Below, one piece after another: positions 7,377-10,960 of a DNA stretch of 10,960 nucleotides. Below the pieces are notes generated by a model. That model saw only the letters and a list, made by a program, of their open reading frames with translations. It had not been told where the DNA came from and made no database searches. This DNA is from Flavobacteriaceae bacterium (GTDB lineage: Bacteria > Bacteroidota > Bacteroidia > Flavobacteriales > Flavobacteriaceae). Each line of letters starts with the position of its first letter. Position 1 is the stretch's first letter. A program made the position numbers and the translations under genes. The stretch spans positions 1-10,960 of the forward strand of contig JAUYUF010000243.1 of assembly GCA_030694835.1 (NCBI GenBank). Reading direction: 5' to 3'.

Positions 7377-8627
7377 CTATTTAACAACTATTTGTACTGT
7401 TTCTTTATTTAGTTGTTTTAACAAAACTTCTCTGTTATTTTCTATTTTTTTAAGAGCCAGTTCATCAAAATGACGAACCGTATACAATGTTAGATCTGTA
7501 TCAAAACTAACTAAATATTTCAATTTTAATTCTTCAAGAAATTTTTCAAAGTTGTTAAAATTATCATCAACACAAACAGAAAAACTGATCGCAGAGTTTT
7601 GTATTAAGTTAACCTTTAACTGAAATTCATGTAATAATTTAAAAATATCACTGATGTTATATTCAACCATAAAAGAAAAATCCAGTGCAGAAATTGAAAT
7701 CAAAATCTGATTTTTTTTCACTATAAAACATGGAACAAAAGGATCTAATACTGCACCTTTACTAACTGAAGTTCCTTTTTTAGTGATATCAATAAATGAA
7801 CGAACAAATAACGGTATATTTTTATTTTGAAGTGGTTTTAATGTTTTAGGATGGATTACTGATGCTCCATAAAAAGCCATTTCTATAGCTTCTGTATAAG
7901 AAATTTGTTTTAATAATGTTGTTTCATCGAAATGACGTGGGTCTGCATTTAAAACCCCAGGTACATCTTTCCAAATTGTAACACTTTCTGCATCTAAGCA
8001 ATACGCAAAAATAGCAGCTGTATAATCAGACCCTTCTCTTCCTAAGGTTGTTGTTAAACCATGTTCGGTAGACCCCAAAAAACCTTGAGTAATAGTTAAT
8101 TTTTCTATACTCAAATTATTTGAAATGTTTTCTTGAGTTGTCTTCCAATTAACTAAAGGATCGCGGTAATTTGTATCAGTTTTAATGAATTGTCGCACAT
8201 CAATCCATTGATTTTCTACACCAATATCATTTAAATAATTACTTACTATTTTAGTTGAAATTAACTCACCATAACTCACTATTTGATCGTATATATAATT
8301 GTAATTAGTTGATTTATTCATCATCATAAATCCACTCATTTCAATATAAAATTGTTCAACATCATTTAATGTAGCAATTGAATTATCACCAAATAAATCT
8401 TTGATAATATTTTCGTGATATGATTTGATAAAATTGATATTTTGAGCTATTTCTTTTGTTTGATTAAAATATGATTTAGCTACTTCTTCAATAGCGTTGG
8501 TCATTTTGCCCATGGCAGATATAACTACAATAGTTTTATCACACCCTTCTTGTTTTAAAACTGTAGAAATATTTCTAACACCAGCTGCATCTTTTACCGA
8601 TGCGCCTCCAAATTTAAATACCTTCAT
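7377..8627 (-). CDS. lysC: Aspartate kinase, monofunctional
   Basis: Phosphorylates L-aspartate to 4-phospho-aspartate, the first committed step to diaminopimelate/lysine, threonine and methionine. The 416-residue protein starts MKVFKFGGASVKDA, the ATP-binding K-F-G-G motif. It has SYGELISTKIVSNYL (118-132), the substrate/ATP loop TTLGREGSDYTAA (193-205) and DVPGVLNADPR (221-231). The kinase domain ends near 290; residues about 305-416 fit a diverged pair of ACT domains, so feedback inhibition by lysine or threonine is likely, but the effector is not readable. No homoserine dehydrogenase is fused. The start lies inside the 3' end of the acetyltransferase gene, a 14-base overlap in another frame that suggests translational coupling. 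Confidence 0.95.
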   Translation of the reverse strand: MKVFKFGGASVKDAAGVRNISTVLKQEGCDKTIVVISAMGKMTNAIEEVAKSYFNQTKEIAQNINFIKSYHENIIKDLFGDNSIATLNDVEQFYIEMSGFMMMNKSTNYNYIYDQIVSYGELISTKIVSNYLNDIGVENQWIDVRQFIKTDTNYRDPLVNWKTTQENISNNLSIEKLTITQGFLGSTEHGLTTTLGREGSDYTAAIFAYCLDAESVTIWKDVPGVLNADPRHFDETTLLKQISYTEAIEMAFYGASVIHPKTLKPLQNKNIPLFVRSFIDITKKGTSVSKGAVLDPFVPCFIVKKNQILISISALDFSFMVEYNISDIFKLLHEFQLKVNLIQNSAISFSVCVDDNFNNFEKFLEELKLKYLVSFDTDLTLYTVRHFDELALKKIENNREVLLKQLNKETVQIVVK

Positions 8628-9108
8628 TTGATATCTTATTTACGTATTTTATTAAATTTTCTTCTGTCATTTGAACTGTTTCCCATCCCTTCAAAATTGA
8701 TGCTCCACTTTTTTCATAAAAATCAATAGCGGGTGTATTCCAATCTAATACTACCCATTCAACTCTTCTCACTTTTTCATTAAGTGCATATTTTAATACT
8801 TCATCATAAAGCGCTTTTCCAATTCCTAATTGTCTTTTATTTTCTTTTACTATTAAATCTTCTAAATGAATTGTTTTTCCTTTCCAAGTTGAATAACGAT
8901 TGTAAATTAAAGCCATTCCAACAATTTCATCATCATATTCAGCAATAAAAGTTTGAAATAAAGGATTTAAAGAAAAACCATCTTTAACTAAATCATCAAC
9001 AGTAACAACAACTGCTGTCGGCTCTCTTTCAAAAGTTGCAAGTTCTTTAATTAACCTTAAAACAGCAGGCATATCCTCTTTTTTTCCTTTACGTATTACT
9101 AAACTCAT
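8614..9108 (-). CDS. SSAT-like GNAT N-acetyltransferase (polyamine/thialysine type)
   Basis: Acetyl-CoA-dependent N-acetyltransferase of 164 residues. It resembles the spermidine/spermine (SSAT1/SSAT2) branch: KELATFEREP (21-30), LVKDGF (40-45), STWKGKTIHLEDLIV (73-87), the acetyl-CoA loop R92-QLGIG97 and DWNTPAIDFYEKSGA (122-136). SSAT2-type enzymes prefer thialysine and related amines, so a lysine-like or diamine substrate is likely, but this is inference. I start it at MSLVIRKGKKEDM (9108). The frame stays open to 9213, but those extra 35 residues lack GNAT character, would run through the divergent promoter and would overlap the fructose-bisphosphatase start. A TAAATTTG box lies 18-25 bases upstream of 9108. 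First gene of the lysC-olsF operon. Confidence 0.88.
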   Translation of the reverse strand: MSLVIRKGKKEDMPAVLRLIKELATFEREPTAVVVTVDDLVKDGFSLNPLFQTFIAEYDDEIVGMALIYNRYSTWKGKTIHLEDLIVKENKRQLGIGKALYDEVLKYALNEKVRRVEWVVLDWNTPAIDFYEKSGASILKGWETVQMTEENLIKYVNKISNEGI

Positions 9109-9125
9109 ATTAATAGATTTTTTGA

Positions 9126-9153
9126 CAAATTTAACGATATTTGCATACACCAA
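9126..9153 (-). promoter_or_regulatory. Promoter of the acetyltransferase-lysC-olsF operon
   Basis: On the minus strand TTG (9153-9151), 17 bases, then TAAATTTG (9133-9126). This is a full match to the Bacteroidetes -33/-7 consensus TTG-N17-23-TAnnTTTG. Transcription would start near 9120, about 12 bases before the ATG at 9108, giving a very short leader. The position also argues against the upstream alternative start at 9213. Confidence 0.65.
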
Positions 9154-9169
9154 CATAATATCGCTTAAA

Positions 9170-10192
9170 ATGAGAGAGAAACATATCACCTTAGGAGAAT
9201 TTATCATTGACAAACAAGAAGAATTTCAGTACAGTTCAGGAGAGCTTTCTAAGCTTATTAACTCCATTAGACTTGCGGCAAAAGTTGTAAATTATGAAGT
9301 TAATAAAGCTGGATTAGTAGATATTTTGGGAGCCACAAGCACCATAAATGTTCAGGGTGAAGAGCAGCAAAAATTAGATGCTTATGCTAATGAGGTTTTT
9401 ATGCAAGCACTTATTAACAGAGAAATTGTTTGTGGAATTGCCAGTGAAGAAGACGATAATTATATCACTATAAAGGGAAAAAATAACGATAATAATAATA
9501 AATATGTAGTGTTGATGGATCCTCTTGATGGTTCTTCTAACATTGATGTAAATGTATCAGTAGGTACCATTTTTTCGATTTATAGAAGAATTTCTCCTCC
9601 TGGAACTCCGGTTCAAGAAGCTGATTTTTTACAAAAAGGAAGTCAGCAAGTTGCAGCTGGTTATGTAGTTTATGGAACTTCAACTATGTTAGTTTACACA
9701 ACTGGCCATGGTGTAAATGGATTTACTTTAAACCCAGCTATTGGTGTTTTTTACTTATCACATCCCAATATGGAATATCCAAAAGATGGGACTATCTATT
9801 CAATTAATGAAGGAAACTACGTACACTTTCCTCAAGGCGTAAAAGATTATCTTAAATACTGTCAAAAGGAAGAAGGCGACAGGCCTTATACTTCTCGCTA
9901 TATTGGTTCACTTGTTTCTGATTTTCACAGAAATATGATTAAAGGAGGTATTTATATTTATCCAACTAGTACAAAAGCTCCAAAAGGAAAACTTCGATTA
10001 TTATATGAAGCTAACCCAATGGCATTTATAGCAGAACAAGCAAAAGGTGCTGCATCTGATGGATATATGCGTACCATGGATATACAACCAACTACATTAC
10101 ATCAACGTGTCCCCTTTTTCTGTGGTAGTAAAAACATGGTCAAAAAAGTTAATGAATTTATGGCTCAATATCCAAATGATGCCAATTATTAG
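9170..10192 (+). CDS. fbp: Fructose-1,6-bisphosphatase, class I
   Basis: Hydrolyses fructose 1,6-bisphosphate to fructose 6-phosphate, the committed step of gluconeogenesis, in the cytosol. The 340-residue protein has the class I metal and phosphate sites: ASEED (91-95), LMDPLDGSSNID (115-126), the substrate stretch SRYIGSLVSDFHR (242-254) and KLRLLYEANPMA (274-285, with E280). The N-terminal segment SSGELSKLINSIR resembles the AMP-binding loop of animal enzymes (GEL kept), so AMP inhibition is possible but unproven. I chose ATG 9170 (MREKHITLGEF). The frame reaches back to ATG 9122, but those 16 extra residues (MTNLTIFAYTNIISLK) are not FBPase-like and cover the divergent promoter. Its product would supply sugars during growth on amino acids, which the degradation operon also serves. 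Confidence 0.95.
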   Translation: MREKHITLGEFIIDKQEEFQYSSGELSKLINSIRLAAKVVNYEVNKAGLVDILGATSTINVQGEEQQKLDAYANEVFMQALINREIVCGIASEEDDNYITIKGKNNDNNNKYVVLMDPLDGSSNIDVNVSVGTIFSIYRRISPPGTPVQEADFLQKGSQQVAAGYVVYGTSTMLVYTTGHGVNGFTLNPAIGVFYLSHPNMEYPKDGTIYSINEGNYVHFPQGVKDYLKYCQKEEGDRPYTSRYIGSLVSDFHRNMIKGGIYIYPTSTKAPKGKLRLLYEANPMAFIAEQAKGAASDGYMRTMDIQPTTLHQRVPFFCGSKNMVKKVNEFMAQYPNDANY

Positions 10193-10266
10193 TTTAGTAT
10201 AAGATTAAACGATATTCCGATAAGAAGTTTCAATTAAGGCTATAATAATTTAGGTATAATGTTCGT

Positions 10267-10274
10267 TATCTTTG
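10267..10274 (+). promoter_or_regulatory. Promoter -7 box of the superoxide dismutase gene
   Basis: TATCTTTG matches the Bacteroidetes -7 consensus TAnnTTTG exactly and lies 22 bases before the dismutase ATG at 10297. No exact TTG is found 17-23 bases upstream. Two TATAAT words (10241-10246 and 10255-10260) also lie in the 104-base gap. The box suggests the dismutase is transcribed on its own rather than only by read-through from fbp. Confidence 0.5.
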
Positions 10275-10296
10275 ATGTAACATTTAAAAAATTATT

Positions 10297-10905
10297 ATGT
10301 CATTTGAATTACCAAAATTAAACTATGCGTACGATGCCTTAGAGCCCTATATTGATGCTCGTACCATGGAAATACACCACACTAAACATCATCAAGCATA
10401 TACTAATAATCTAAATGCTGCTGTTGAAGGTACTGAACTAGAGGGAAATTCTATTGAATCCATTCTTTCTAATTTAGATATGAATAATAAAGCTGTTAGA
10501 AATAATGGTGGTGGATTTTACAATCACAATTTATATTGGGCTGTTATGAGTCCAAATGGCGGCGGAAAACCAAACGGTGAATTAGGAAAAGAAATTGATG
10601 CATCTTTTGGTTCATTTGAAAATTTTAAGGATGTTTTCTCAAAAGCAGCAGCTACTCAATTTGGTTCTGGATGGGCTTGGTTATGTGTTGATAAAGATGG
10701 TAAATTAACCGTTTGTGCAACTCCAAATCAAGATAATACCTTAATGCCTGGAGTAGGTTGTGGAGGCTTTCCTGTTTTAGGAATTGATGTTTGGGAACAT
10801 GCTTATTATTTAAATTATCAAAATAGAAGACCTGATTATATAAACGCTTTTTTCAATGTAATTAATTGGGAAGTTGTTTCAGAAAGATATATAAAAAGAA
10901 AGTAG
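10297..10905 (+). CDS. sodA: Superoxide dismutase, Fe/Mn family, predicted Mn type
   Basis: Converts superoxide to O2 and H2O2. The 202-residue protein starts MSFELPKLNYAYDALEPYID with no signal peptide, so it is cytosolic. Metal ligands are H27 (MEIHHTKHH), H77 (GFYNHNLYW), D164 and H168 (GIDVWEHAYYLNY). Metal preference can be guessed from the second shell. The residue four before H77 is G73 (NNGGG), where iron enzymes carry Gln, and the active-site Gln is instead Q145 in TPNQDNTLMPG, as in manganese enzymes. It is therefore probably a Mn enzyme, though cambialistic dismutases are known in Bacteroidetes. The C140 and C155 positions are not expected to matter for catalysis. It has its own promoter box and is followed by a strong palindrome 28 bases past the stop. 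Confidence 0.96.
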   Translation: MSFELPKLNYAYDALEPYIDARTMEIHHTKHHQAYTNNLNAAVEGTELEGNSIESILSNLDMNNKAVRNNGGGFYNHNLYWAVMSPNGGGKPNGELGKEIDASFGSFENFKDVFSKAAATQFGSGWAWLCVDKDGKLTVCATPNQDNTLMPGVGCGGFPVLGIDVWEHAYYLNYQNRRPDYINAFFNVINWEVVSERYIKRK

Positions 10906-10932
10906 TTAGTTAGTTAAAGTTGTAATGTTAGA

Positions 10933-10960
10933 AATAGCATCTCCATATGGAGATGCTATT
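10933..10960. terminator. Perfect 28-base palindrome, probable terminator after the superoxide dismutase
   Basis: AATAGCATCTCC and GGAGATGCTATT are perfect reverse complements around ATAT, giving a 12-base stem with a 4-base loop. The stem lies 28 bases after the dismutase stop codon, and an A-rich base pair run at the foot suits a factor-independent terminator that may act in both directions. The right arm ends exactly at the window edge, so the following T run on the plus strand cannot be seen. Confidence 0.75.

Noticed and set aside
9122..9169. Upstream ATG for fructose-bisphosphatase at 9122
   Set aside because: The extra 16 residues are not family-like and lie over the divergent promoter; ATG 9170 gives the usual length of 340 residues.
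9109..9213. N-terminal extension of the acetyltransferase to an ATG at 9213
   Set aside because: It would overlap the fbp coding region and run through a consensus minus-strand promoter; the GNAT fold begins at MSLVIRKGKKEDM.
10192..10210. GTTTA/TAAAC inverted repeat right after the fbp stop as a terminator
   Set aside because: Only five pairs with a nine-base loop and no T run behind it.

Overview
The window is AT-rich chromosomal DNA from a member of the Bacteroidetes, most likely a flavobacterium. The evidence is the codon use and protein style, genes mostly without a strong Shine-Dalgarno, at least two matches to the Bacteroidetes -7 box TAnnTTTG, a fused two-domain lipid acyltransferase, and a monofunctional aspartate kinase beside a class I fructose-bisphosphatase. 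There are eight protein genes. Seven are intact and one runs off the left edge. I see no RNA gene, insertion sequence, phage gene or CRISPR array.

Region 1 (1-5179, minus strand) is a phenylalanine/tyrosine degradation operon. In transcription order it holds an aromatic amino acid hydroxylase (Phe to Tyr), homogentisate 1,2-dioxygenase, 4-hydroxyphenylpyruvate dioxygenase and fumarylacetoacetase (3' end outside the window). Gaps are only 27-38 bases, so co-transcription is likely. Together they cover Phe -> Tyr, 4-hydroxyphenylpyruvate -> homogentisate -> maleylacetoacetate, and fumarylacetoacetate -> fumarate + acetoacetate. The tyrosine aminotransferase and maleylacetoacetate isomerase steps are not encoded in the window. 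The hydroxylase carries a C-terminal extension of about 285 residues that I cannot assign.

Region 2 (5180-5539) is a 360-base gene-free stretch. It holds a plausible minus-strand terminator for the upstream operon, a possible promoter for the degradation operon, a clean inverted repeat just upstream of that promoter, and a 10-base direct repeat.

Region 3 (5540-9108, minus strand) is a second operon: an SSAT-like polyamine/thialysine N-acetyltransferase, aspartate kinase (overlapping it by 14 bases), and a bifunctional PlsC + N-acyltransferase fusion of the OlsF/GlsF type that makes amino-acid-containing membrane lipids. A good Bacteroidetes promoter (TTG-N17-TAAATTTG) sits directly upstream and fixes the acetyltransferase start at 9108.

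Region 4 (9170-10960, plus strand) holds fructose-1,6-bisphosphatase, divergent from region 3 across only 61 bases, then a manganese-type superoxide dismutase with its own TATCTTTG promoter box. A perfect 28-base palindrome, probably a terminator, closes the window.

Most of this is conserved housekeeping and catabolic gene content. I did not find a defence system, secondary-metabolite cluster or other obviously undescribed system. The points most worth following are the unassigned C-terminal half of the hydroxylase, the fused lipid acyltransferase with its altered motif spacing, and the structured gap between the two minus-strand operons.
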